Assembly: GCA_955652025.1 (NCBI GenBank)
Contig: CATPAO010000141.1
Coordinates: forward strand, 1-8,555
Length of the DNA stretch: 8,555 nucleotides
Direction: 5' to 3'
From: Casimicrobiaceae bacterium
GTDB taxonomy: Bacteria > Pseudomonadota > Gammaproteobacteria > Burkholderiales > Casimicrobiaceae
Shown here piece by piece: positions 1-5,580 of the stretch. Within the stretch, counting starts at the first letter, position 1, and the number at the start of each line of letters is the position of its first letter. The translations under genes and the position numbers were made by a program. The notes under the pieces were generated by a model. The model saw only the letters and a program-made list of their open reading frames with translations. It was not told the origin of the DNA and ran no database searches.

Positions 1-2
1 CG

Positions 3-1022
3 CGGCAAGCGGGTCCGCAACTCGGCGTCAACGCCGATCGAAGCTACGGCGACGTGGCCGAGATGCTGGCGCAGGAGAGGCGCCGCGGTGACGGCATCGA
101 CGGCGTCGCGATCATGACGCCCAACGACACGCACTATTCGCATGCCGCGGCCGCGCTTGATGCCGGCCTCGACGTGATCGGCGACAAACCCGTCACGCAC
201 GATTTCCGCGAAGCCTGCGATCTCGTGGCACGCGCGAAGAAAAACAGGCGCTTGTACGCGATCGCGCACGGCTACTCCGCGTATCCCATGACGCGCCGTG
301 CGCGTGGGCTAGCGCGTTCGGGCGCGCTGGGCGCGATCCGGCTGGTTCAGGTCGAGTACATCCAAAACGGCCTCGCGACGCGGCTCGAGGACGCGCCCCA
401 AAGCAATCGTCTCCGCTGGCTGCTCGATCCGCGGCGTAGCGGCCTTGCGCTTGTGATGAGCGCGATCGGCTGCCACGCGCAGCATCTGGCGTGCGCGACG
501 GTCGGAATGAACGTTGCGCGGGTATGCGCCGATGTCGGCGCCTTGCTGCCCGACCGCAAAGTGGTCGACTATGCGTCGGCGCTGCTCGAATTCGACGGGG
601 GCGCGCGCGGCACGTTCACCGTGACGCAGGCGGCCGCGGGCGGCGAGAACGACATCCGCCTGCGCGTCTATGGCGACAAGGGCATGCTCGACTGGTCGCA
701 CCGCGAGCCGAGCTATCTGCGCGTCTCGCCGCAGGGCGAATCGACGCGAATCGTCGGCCGCGGTGATCCGGGATTGCCGAGCGACGTCATCGCCGCCGGT
801 CGCGCGCCACGCGGGCATCCGGAAGGATTGCGCGAGGCGTTCGCCAACGTCTACGCCGAGATCGCGCAGGAACGCATGGCGCTGGCGCTCGGGGAGCCCG
901 CGCCCGCCGTCGCTTATCCTCGCATCGAGGAAGGTGCGCACACGATGGCGTTCATCGAAGCCTGCGTCGCCTCACAAGAGCGCCGAACCTGGGTCGGCGT
1001 CGCCCAACTGCCCGCGCTCTGA
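3..1022 (+). CDS. Gfo/Idh/MocA family NAD(P)-dependent oxidoreductase, 5'-truncated by window edge
   Basis: The frame is open to the left edge, so the true start and the N-terminal GxGxxG nucleotide-binding motif lie outside; a GTG at 54 is internal. Visible are the later part of the Rossmann domain (Gly-Val-Ala-Ile-Met-Thr-Pro-Asn-Asp-Thr-His, then Gly-Asp-Lys-Pro, the family's EKP-type motif, Lys codon at 186-188) and the C-terminal alpha/beta domain, including the conserved stretches RLRVYGDKGMLDW and GHPEG..EAFANVYAE. Members reduce or oxidise sugars, inositols or related polyols in the cytoplasm; the substrate cannot be read here. In the best studied members a Lys, an Asp and a His, the last two as D-x3-H, form the active site. 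Here that segment reads SAIGCHA, so the His (474-476) is kept but the Asp is Ala (462-464). The gene may be a sequence variant with altered or lost dehydrogenase activity. Family assignment is firm, function is open. Confidence 0.9.
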   Translation, partial: RQAGPQLGVNADRSYGDVAEMLAQERRRGDGIDGVAIMTPNDTHYSHAAAALDAGLDVIGDKPVTHDFREACDLVARAKKNRRLYAIAHGYSAYPMTRRARGLARSGALGAIRLVQVEYIQNGLATRLEDAPQSNRLRWLLDPRRSGLALVMSAIGCHAQHLACATVGMNVARVCADVGALLPDRKVVDYASALLEFDGGARGTFTVTQAAAGGENDIRLRVYGDKGMLDWSHREPSYLRVSPQGESTRIVGRGDPGLPSDVIAAGRAPRGHPEGLREAFANVYAEIAQERMALALGEPAPAVAYPRIEEGAHTMAFIEACVASQERRTWVGVAQLPAL

Positions 1023-1281
1023 CGCGCATGAGCGCCGCCGGGCCGTCCTAAGGCGCGAATTGCTCCAGTCCGGTGCTGCCCGCACGCCACTGGTGCGTCG
1101 CTCAACACGACTCGGCCGGCTGGGCGACCTTTTCGCGACGCGCGGGGGCTCGGGCCGCTCTCGCCCTATTCGCAACAGCGCCCGCGCGCTGGCGCCATCG
1201 ATGCTTCGCCGCAACCGCGCGTGGGCATTGGAACGTTCCATGCTTCGATTCCATCGCGACGTAAGCGAAGAGGCGGCTCAC
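1023..1281. other. Intergenic region upstream of the small cupin gene
   Basis: About 259 nt without a convincing gene. A frame continuous with the downstream cupin is open through it, but its predicted residues are Arg/Ser/Ala-rich low-information sequence with no recognisable motif, typical of GC-rich non-coding DNA. It contains a perfect 12-bp palindrome TGGAACGTTCCA (1229-1240), about 40 nt before the cupin start, and ATGCTTCG twice on either side of it (from 1201 and from 1240). I see no clear sigma70 promoter or terminator. Confidence 0.4.
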
Positions 1282-1704
1282 ATGTTGAACAAGACGGCGA
1301 TGAAATTTTCGCACGTGAAGCCCGGTGACACTGATTTCAAAGAAGAAGGACTCCGCGATTTCTTCCTTTATCGCGATCTGGGCGTGGCCGAGGCCACCGC
1401 AGGAAAGGTCCTGGCGCAGCTCGTCCGCGCCAACGCCGCACCAGAGAAGGGAACCGGCTGGCACTATCATGGGGCGGAGTTTCACATCGTCTACATGCTC
1501 AAGGGATGGGCGCGCTTCATGTATGGCGACCTTGAGACGCTCGTCGAGGCGGGTGACTGCGTCCATCAGCGCCCCGGCATCGTTCATTATCTCTTCGACT
1601 ATTCGCCGGACATGGAGTACCTGGAGGTCGCGGCTCCGGCCGATTTCACGTCTATCGATGTCGAGGGCCCCTGCCCGGTTCCGGCGCCCACGCCCTGGAA
1701 ATGA
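1282..1704 (+). CDS. Small single-domain cupin protein
   Basis: A 140-residue protein that is one beta-barrel cupin domain. Cupin motif 1 reads GTGWHYHGAEFH..YMLKG, with likely metal ligands His61, His63 and Glu66. Motif 2 reads GDCVHQRPGIVH, ending in His102. All four expected ligands of a mononuclear metal site are therefore present. The barrel is followed by a short Pro-rich tail. The start at 1282 is chosen because the family similarity begins just after it and AAGAGG (1268-1273) lies 8 nt upstream; the open frame extends much further 5' but only through non-conserved sequence. Such proteins range from dioxygenases and isomerases to sugar or ligand binders, so no substrate can be given. 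It is convergent with the leftward GST gene, whose stop lies 16 nt away. No signal peptide is seen, so it is probably cytoplasmic. Confidence 0.85.
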   Translation: MLNKTAMKFSHVKPGDTDFKEEGLRDFFLYRDLGVAEATAGKVLAQLVRANAAPEKGTGWHYHGAEFHIVYMLKGWARFMYGDLETLVEAGDCVHQRPGIVHYLFDYSPDMEYLEVAAPADFTSIDVEGPCPVPAPTPWK

Positions 1705-1720
1705 GTTGCGGCTCCGTCGG

Positions 1721-2377
1721 TCAGAATTCCATATCGAGCTCGTCGATATCCTCGGCCTCCTTTTTGGCCGCGGCGGTCCACTCGATCATCTCGGGCATCG
1801 CCAATGCATGTTTCGCATACGCGGTGCACGGCCGGTCGAGCCTGACGTCGTAAGTCACGAAGCGCGTCGCGACCGGCGCGTACATCGCGTCCGCCATCGT
1901 TCGCTTGCCGAACAAGAACGGACCGCCGTAGGTCGCGATGCATTCCTTCCAGATCGCGGTCACGCGCTCGATGTCCGCGATGGCGCGCGTCCACACCTTG
2001 TGGCCGGGAAACACGCGCTTCAGGTTCATCGGCAGCGCGGAACGCAGGCTGCTGAAACCGGAATGCATTTCGCCGCAAATGGCGCGGCAGTGCGCGCGCG
2101 CCGCCCGTTCCGACGGCAGGAGACCGCTCTTCGGCTTGATCTCGTTCAGGTACTCGGCGATCGCCAGCGTGTCCCACACCTTGATTCCGTCGTGCGTCAG
2201 GCACGGAACCAGGATCGACGGCGACAACAGCAGAAGCTCCTTGCGCGCATCGGCGTCGTCGGGGGGAATCATCACTTCCTTGAACTCGAGGCCGGCGAAT
2301 TTGGCGAGCAGCCATCCTCGTAGAGACCACGACGAATAGTTCTTGCTGCTGATGCTGAGGGTGGCGATCTTGGCCAT
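1721..2377 (-). CDS. Glutathione S-transferase family protein
   Basis: A 218-residue cytosolic GST-fold protein read leftward. The N-terminal thioredoxin-like domain (about residues 1-80) begins MAKIATLSISSKNYSSWSLRG, with the candidate catalytic Ser/Tyr cluster, then has the cis-Pro region SILVPCL and VWDTLAIAEYL, the usual glutathione-gamma-glutamyl binding region (normally E/D-S; here D-T). The rest is the all-helical C-terminal domain with GPFLFGKRTMADAMYAPVATRF, matching the conserved 'fgx3siAD' helix that caps the fold. Likely role: glutathione conjugation or thiol-dependent detoxification; substrate unknown. The start at 2377 is supported by AGGAG (complement of 2387-2391) 9 nt upstream; a longer in-frame start at 2458 adds 27 unconserved residues. 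The gene is divergent from phaZ, and a 6-bp-arm hairpin (2392-2407) lies just 5' of its ribosome binding site. Confidence 0.92.
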   Translation of the reverse strand: MAKIATLSISSKNYSSWSLRGWLLAKFAGLEFKEVMIPPDDADARKELLLLSPSILVPCLTHDGIKVWDTLAIAEYLNEIKPKSGLLPSERAARAHCRAICGEMHSGFSSLRSALPMNLKRVFPGHKVWTRAIADIERVTAIWKECIATYGGPFLFGKRTMADAMYAPVATRFVTYDVRLDRPCTAYAKHALAMPEMIEWTAAAKKEAEDIDELDMEF

Positions 2378-2544
2378 GGTGCGAGTCTCCTGGTGCGATG
2401 GCGCACCGATCTGGGTCGCAGCGAAAGGTTGCGAGCGCACGCCGCGCATCCGTTGCAAGCGACGTGCCAGCGAAATTCGGACTGGCGCGCAAGTTGCATG
2501 CGTGGCGGGATGATCCGATGCAAACGATGACGGCCGAAGGCACG
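2378..2544. promoter_or_regulatory. Divergent GST/phaZ intergenic region
   Basis: These 167 nt separate two divergent starts and so must hold both promoters. An inverted repeat GGTGCG-ATGG-CGCACC (2392-2407) sits directly next to the GST ribosome binding site. It could form a small hairpin in the GST leader or be an operator. TTGCAA (2453-2458) is a possible -35 for phaZ, but no good -10 follows at the right distance, so I do not assign a promoter. Confidence 0.4.
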
Positions 2545-3762
2545 ATGCTCTATCACGCGTACCAAACGCAAAGCGATGCCACGCTGCCGCTCCGGACGTT
2601 GGCGAAGTCGGCGCTTCCCGCGCTCAATCTCGCGGTCGCAGGACCGACGCACGTCATGGGCGTGCGCGAGCTGGCTGCGGCGTGCGAGGTGTTCGCGCTG
2701 GCCGCGCTCACGCACCGGCGTCCCGATTTCAAGATCCACGCGATCGCCGTCGGCGAACGCGAGGTTGCGGTGCGCGAGGAGATCGCGCACGCGACACCGT
2801 TCGGCACGCTGTTGCATTTCAGGAAGGACTCGCCGCTGCCGGGGCCGCGCGTGCTGATCGTGGCGCCGATGTCCGGCCATTTCGCAACGCTGCTGCGCGA
2901 AACCGCGCGAACGATGCTGGCGGACCACGACGTGTACATCACCGACTGGCATAACGCGCGCGACGTCCCGCTCTCCGCGGGCGCGTTCGGCCTCGACGAA
3001 TACATCGAGCACATCATCCTGTTCCTGGCCGCGATGGGTCCGGGCTCGCACGTGTTAGCGGTGTGCCAGCCGTGCGTCCCGGCGCTCGCGGCGGTGGCGT
3101 TGATGTCGGAGGACGGGCATCCGGCGACACCGGCCAGCATGGTGCTGATGGCCGGTCCCATCGATTGCCGGATCTCGCCAACCAAAGTGAATCAGCTCGC
3201 GACGGACCAGCCGATCGAATGGTTCGAGAAGAACCTGATCGGTGTGGTACCGCTGCGACACGCGGGCGCGTTTCGCCGCGTCTATCCCGGCTTTCTGCAG
3301 CTCACCGCGTTCATGAACATGAATCTCGAGCGCCATGTCGAGGCATTCCGCGGGCTCTACGATAATCTGGTGACCGGCGAGACGGAAAAAGCGAATGCGA
3401 CGCGGGCCTTCTACGAGGAATATTTCGCCGTTGCCGATCTTCCCGCCGAGTTCTACCTCGATACCGTCCAGCACGTGTTCCAGGAATACGCGCTGCCGCA
3501 AGGGAACCTCGAATGGCGAGGCCGTGCGATCGACCCGCGGTCCATCACGCGGACCGCCCTTCTGACGATCGAGGGCGAGCGCGACGATATCTGCTCGCTC
3601 GGCCAGACGCTCGCCGCGCACGACCTGTGCACCGGCCTGCGCCCCTACATGCGGACGCACTACGTGCAGGCAGGCGTCGGACACTACGGCGTTTTCAGCG
3701 GCCGCCGCTGGAGCGGGAGCATCTATCCCGTGGTGCGCGACGTCATTCACGTTTCGGGATAG
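2545..3762 (+). CDS. phaZ: Intracellular polyhydroxyalkanoate depolymerase (PhaZ1 type)
   Basis: A 405-residue alpha/beta-hydrolase that breaks down native intracellular PHB/PHA granules to hydroxyalkanoate units. It resembles the Ralstonia eutropha PhaZ1 class along its length (family about 420 residues): MLY at the start, APMSGHFATLLRET, VYITDWHNAR, AVCQPCVPALAAVALM, VYPGFLQL, LPAEFYLDTVQHVFQEY and GHYGVFSGRRW. In that class the nucleophile is Cys, not Ser. Here it is Cys174 in VCQPC. Asp347 (in GERDD) and His380 (in GVGHYG) complete the triad, and their 33-residue separation equals that of the Ralstonia Asp355 and His388. A second Cys (177) stands where Ralstonia has Thr. The start at 2545 matches the family N-terminus and has GAAGG 4 nt upstream; ATGs at 2518 and 2527 are alternatives. 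There is no signal peptide, which fits granule work in the cytoplasm. No PHA synthase or phasin gene is adjacent. Confidence 0.95.
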   Translation: MLYHAYQTQSDATLPLRTLAKSALPALNLAVAGPTHVMGVRELAAACEVFALAALTHRRPDFKIHAIAVGEREVAVREEIAHATPFGTLLHFRKDSPLPGPRVLIVAPMSGHFATLLRETARTMLADHDVYITDWHNARDVPLSAGAFGLDEYIEHIILFLAAMGPGSHVLAVCQPCVPALAAVALMSEDGHPATPASMVLMAGPIDCRISPTKVNQLATDQPIEWFEKNLIGVVPLRHAGAFRRVYPGFLQLTAFMNMNLERHVEAFRGLYDNLVTGETEKANATRAFYEEYFAVADLPAEFYLDTVQHVFQEYALPQGNLEWRGRAIDPRSITRTALLTIEGERDDICSLGQTLAAHDLCTGLRPYMRTHYVQAGVGHYGVFSGRRWSGSIYPVVRDVIHVSG

Positions 3763-3853
3763 CCGTTTCGGGCGTCGTTGCTGCGATCGGCGGACGAACG
3801 AGCGGGACGCCGTGCGGTCGATTCGGAATACATGCCGCGCCGATTTCGTTAGC

Positions 3854-3944
3854 GCCGGCTAATTCGGAAAATCAGAGTTACTGTAACTGGCGACGGCCGG
3901 CCCACCCGCGCGTGTTTCATCGGGCCGGTTAATTCGAAAAAATC
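3854..3944 (+). repeat. Two-copy imperfect direct repeat, 70-bp period
   Basis: GCCGGCTAATTCGGAAAATC (3854-3873) recurs as GCCGGTTAATTCG followed by AAAAAATC (3924-3944). The copies differ by two substitutions and a 1-nt length change in the A-run. The start-to-start distance is 70 bp, and the second copy runs into the A-tracts that precede the lexA -35 box. It could be a repeated protein-binding site or a local duplication. Confidence 0.65.
3876..3888. promoter_or_regulatory. 13-bp palindrome upstream of lexA
   Basis: AGTTAC-T-GTAACT is a perfect palindrome with a central base, located about 110 nt before the expected lexA transcription start. It overlaps a CTGT-N8-ACGG arrangement (3881-3896) that is one base off the E. 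coli-type LexA box CTGT-N8-ACAG. It may be a regulatory site, but its distance from the promoter is unusual for a simple repressor operator. Confidence 0.4.
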
Positions 3945-3958
3945 GGCGAAAAAATCGG
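3935..3958 (+). promoter_or_regulatory. Tandem A-tracts, candidate UP element of the lexA promoter
   Basis: The 12-bp unit CGAAAAAATCGG occurs twice head to tail, ending 2 nt before the -35 box. Taking +1 near 3995, the A6 runs fall at about -58 to -53 and -46 to -41. These are the places where distal and proximal UP-element subsites bind the RNA polymerase alpha C-terminal domains. The repeat and its spacing are seen; the UP-element role is inferred. Confidence 0.55.
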
Positions 3959-3960
3959 AC

Positions 3961-3988
3961 TTGACCGCCGCCGCCGGCCGTCTATAAT
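3961..3988 (+). promoter_or_regulatory. Strong sigma70 promoter for lexA
   Basis: A -35 box TTGACC (3961-3966, 5 of 6 consensus) is separated by 16 nt from a perfect -10 box TATAAT (3983-3988). The start of transcription should be near 3995, giving a leader of only about 24 nt before the lexA ATG. In a GC-rich genome such a consensus promoter is unlikely by chance and suggests a normally repressed gene needing high output when induced. Confidence 0.85.
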
Positions 3989-3993
3989 CCGTG

Positions 3994-4013
3994 TACCGCA
4001 TATCCATACGGTA
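3994..4013. promoter_or_regulatory. 20-bp inverted repeat over the lexA transcription start, candidate LexA operator
   Basis: Arms TACCGCAT (3994-4001) and ATACGGTA (4006-4013) pair with a single mismatch around the 4-nt centre ATCC, which can also be read as ACCG-N10-CGGT. The element begins about 6 nt after the -10 box and ends 5 nt before the start codon, so a bound dimer would block initiation. LexA genes are normally autoregulated, and this is the only well-formed dyad in operator position. It does not resemble CTGT-N8-ACAG, so it would be a lineage-specific box. Alternatively it is an RNA hairpin that hides the weak start region. Confidence 0.5.
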
Positions 4014-4018
4014 TCGGA

Positions 4019-4705
4019 ATGCCGCCCCGTTCGCGCCTTGCCGTCGCCACCCGTTCCCGGTCGCCCGCCGAAAGCCCCGCGCTGACCGCGCGCCAGCGCC
4101 AGATTCTTGACTGGATTCGCAGCCACCTGGAGACGACCGGCCGCCCGCCCACCCGGGCTGAAATCGCGACCGGCCTGGGTTTCTCGACCCCCAGCTCGGC
4201 CGAGGATCATCTGCGCGCGCTGGAGAAAAAGGGCGTGCTGGAAATCCAGCCCGGCGCGTCGCGCGGATTGAAGCTCAAGTCACTGCCTGGCATGCCGGTG
4301 CAGGGCGTGCTGCCGCTCGTGGGCCGCGTCGCCGCCGGCCACCCGCTGCTGGCCGCCGAGCACATCGAGGCGCATTACCGCGTCGATCCCGATCTCTTCA
4401 GGCCACGCGCCGATTATCTGCTCCGCGTCAAAGGTCTGTCGATGCAGAATGCCGGCATTCTCGACGGCGACCTCTTGGCCGTGCACAAGACCGGCGAGGC
4501 CCGCTCCGGACAGATTGTCGTTGCGCGCCTGACCGGAATCTCCGGCGACGAAGTCACGGTCAAACGCCTGCAACGTCGCGGGCGTGAAGTGTTGCTCGTC
4601 GCCGAAAATCCCGCATTCGCGCCGATCGTCGTCGACCCCAAGCGCACCGTGCTCGCGATCGAGGGCATCGGCGTCGGCATCGTGCGCCGGAACAATGGAT
4701 GGTGA
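4019..4705 (+). CDS. lexA: LexA family SOS repressor
   Basis: A 228-residue repressor of DNA-damage genes that cleaves itself when stimulated by RecA filaments. The winged-helix DNA-binding domain (about residues 23-90) starts with [15 protein letters not shown] and contains [34 protein letters not shown]. The S24 peptidase domain follows: scissile bond Ala106-Gly107 in GRVAAGHP, nucleophile Ser141 in [14 protein letters not shown] and general base Lys182 in TVKRLQ. The 34-residue step from scissile Gly to Ser equals that in E. coli LexA, so cleavage should work. Two features differ from E. coli: an extra basic, Ser/Pro-rich N-terminus of about 20 residues, and a changed recognition helix (TPSSAED where E. 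coli has SPNAAEE). No other in-frame ATG or GTG is near, so the start at 4019 stands although the ribosome binding site is poor (CGGA 1 nt upstream). The position near imuA-imuB resembles the LexA of imu cassettes. Confidence 0.95.
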   Translation: MPPRSRLAVATRSRSPAESPALTARQRQILDWIRSHLETTGRPPTRAEIATGLGFSTPSSAEDHLRALEKKGVLEIQPGASRGLKLKSLPGMPVQGVLPLVGRVAAGHPLLAAEHIEAHYRVDPDLFRPRADYLLRVKGLSMQNAGILDGDLLAVHKTGEARSGQIVVARLTGISGDEVTVKRLQRRGREVLLVAENPAFAPIVVDPKRTVLAIEGIGVGIVRRNNGW

Positions 4706-4710
4706 TTGCC

Positions 4711-5013
4711 ATGAAAATCGACCGCACGCGCGTGATCGCGCTCGAAGACCTCCCCAACGTCGGCAAGTCCATCGCTGCGGACCTGCGGCGCATCGGCGTG
4801 CGCGCGCCGCACGAGCTGGCCGGACGCAATCCCTACGTGCTCTACGACGCGTTGAATCGCGTCACCGGCGCGCGCCACGATCCCTGCGTGCTCGACACGT
4901 TCATCGCCGCCGTGCGGTTTGTCGACGGCGCGCCGGCCCGGCCGTGGTGGAAATACACGGCGGAGCGCAAGCGCACCACTCGTAAGCGAACTTCCATCCG
5001 CCAGGCGCGCTGA
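4711..5013 (+). CDS. Helix-hairpin-helix protein, Cdd1 / 'mitomycin resistance' type
   Basis: A 100-residue protein with one helix-hairpin-helix motif at about residues 10-35 (ALEDLPNVGKSIAADLRRIG), a fold that binds DNA backbone non-specifically. The conserved body YVLYDALNRVTGARHDPCVLDTFIAAVRFVDGAP..PWWKYTAERK is what I know from the small proteins annotated as pathogenicity locus Cdd1 or mitomycin resistance protein; biochemical function is unclear. The C-terminus is strongly basic (RKRTTRKR). The gene starts 5 nt after the lexA stop, with GGTGA (4701-4705) as ribosome binding site inside the lexA end, so the two are almost certainly co-transcribed and perhaps translationally coupled. An upstream ATG at 4699 would overlap lexA by 7 nt and is less likely. 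Its position under the lexA promoter implies damage-inducible expression, which suits a DNA-binding repair accessory; that role is inferred. Confidence 0.85.
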   Translation: MKIDRTRVIALEDLPNVGKSIAADLRRIGVRAPHELAGRNPYVLYDALNRVTGARHDPCVLDTFIAAVRFVDGAPARPWWKYTAERKRTTRKRTSIRQAR

Positions 5014-5032
5014 TCCGCGTCCGGCTTTTCCA

Positions 5033-5054
5033 CGGCGCGGAAATTTTCGCGCCG
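5033..5054. repeat. 22-bp near-perfect palindrome between the HhH and VOC genes
   Basis: Arms CGGCGCG (5033-5039) and CGCGCCG (5048-5054) flank an AT core GAAATTTT, whose central AAATTT is itself palindromic; only one base pair breaks symmetry, and it would be a G-U pair in RNA. It lies 19 nt after the HhH stop and about 22 nt before the VOC ribosome binding site. No T-run follows, so it is not a standard intrinsic terminator. It may be an operator or an RNA-processing or stability hairpin. Confidence 0.55.
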
Positions 5055-5087
5055 CTCTCGTCGTCACTTCGTCAAAAGGAGCGATCC

Positions 5088-5546
5088 ATGGTCCAAGCCA
5101 TTCCCACCGGCTATCACTCGGTGACACCCTACCTGATCGTCAAGAATGCGGCGGCTGCGCTCGAGTTCTACAAAAAGGCGTTCGGCGCCGTCGAGCTGAT
5201 GCGCTTTCCCGGCCCCGGGGGCAAGCTGATGCACGCCGAAGTGAAGATCGGCGATTCGCCGGTGATGCTCGCCGACGAGATGCCGGACGGTGGCTACGTC
5301 GGCCCGCAGACGTTGGGCGGTGCTGCCGTCAGCTTGATGGTGTACGTCGAAAATGTCGACGCGCGCTTCGCGCAGGCGGTGGCCGCCGGCGCAACGGTGA
5401 AGCGGCCGGTGGAGGATCAGTTCTACGGCGACCGCACCGGCACGCTCGTCGATCCGTTCGGCCACGTGTGGTCTATCGGCACGCACAAAGAGGATGTGTC
5501 GATGGAAGAGATGCAGCGACGGATGGCGAAAATGGGACAGCCGTAG
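5088..5546 (+). CDS. VOC family protein, PhnB-like glyoxalase/bleomycin-resistance fold
   Basis: A 152-residue protein with the paired beta-alpha-beta-beta-beta modules of the vicinal oxygen chelate fold. The first module runs from YHSVTPYLIVKNAAAALEFYKKAFGA through KLMHAEVKIGDSPVMLADE; the second runs from AVSLMVYVENVDARFAQAVAAGA to YGDRTGTLVDPFGHVWSIGTH. This is the PhnB-like group (COG2764 type), where His and Glu residues at these places hold a metal. Members include dioxygenases, lyases and drug-binding proteins, and most are uncharacterised, so a substrate cannot be named. A clean ribosome binding site AAGGAG (5076-5081) lies 6 nt before the ATG. The 74-nt gap after the HhH gene holds a palindrome, so it may be a separate unit or the third gene of the lexA transcript. 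No signal peptide is seen. Confidence 0.9.
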   Translation: MVQAIPTGYHSVTPYLIVKNAAAALEFYKKAFGAVELMRFPGPGGKLMHAEVKIGDSPVMLADEMPDGGYVGPQTLGGAAVSLMVYVENVDARFAQAVAAGATVKRPVEDQFYGDRTGTLVDPFGHVWSIGTHKEDVSMEEMQRRMAKMGQP

Positions 5547-5580
5547 CCGCGGGGATCATGAGGGCCAGAGTCACAAAAAA

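Larger units (their letters stand above)
3763..3960. other. Non-coding region between phaZ and the lexA promoter
   Basis: No gene is visible. The left half (3763-3850) is featureless apart from weak GGCGTC/GACGCC arms (3771-3776 and 3806-3811) with a long loop and no T-run, so no terminator is called. The right half is AT-richer than the surroundings and holds an odd-length palindrome, two copies of a 20-bp repeat and tandem A-tracts, listed separately. The cluster suggests regulatory DNA for lexA. Confidence 0.6.

Noticed and set aside
1229..1240. Perfect palindrome TGGAACGTTCCA upstream of the cupin as a named operator
   Set aside because: About two 12-bp perfect palindromes are expected by chance in a window this size, and no promoter is visible around it; noted in the intergenic entry only.
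1599..2543. 314-codon minus-strand open frame overlapping the GST gene
   Set aside because: It is out of frame with the GST-fold sequence on the same strand, which carries all conserved motifs and the ribosome binding site. The alternative is low-information Arg/Ala-rich sequence, a GC shadow.
2272..3051. 259-codon minus-strand open frame opposite phaZ
   Set aside because: It is antisense to a fully conserved depolymerase, Arg-rich with no recognisable motif, and typical of GC-rich coding DNA.
3771..3811. Terminator after phaZ from GGCGTC/GACGCC arms
   Set aside because: Six-bp arms with a 29-nt loop and no T-run do not support an intrinsic terminator.
3881..3896. CTGT-N8-ACGG as the primary LexA operator
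   Set aside because: One core base is off, the right flank is GC-rich, and it is about 100 nt upstream of a near-consensus promoter, where a simple repressor would not block initiation. The dyad at 3994-4013 is better placed.
4414..5127. 237-codon minus-strand open frame opposite lexA and the HhH gene
   Set aside because: It is a shadow of well-conserved genes on the other strand.
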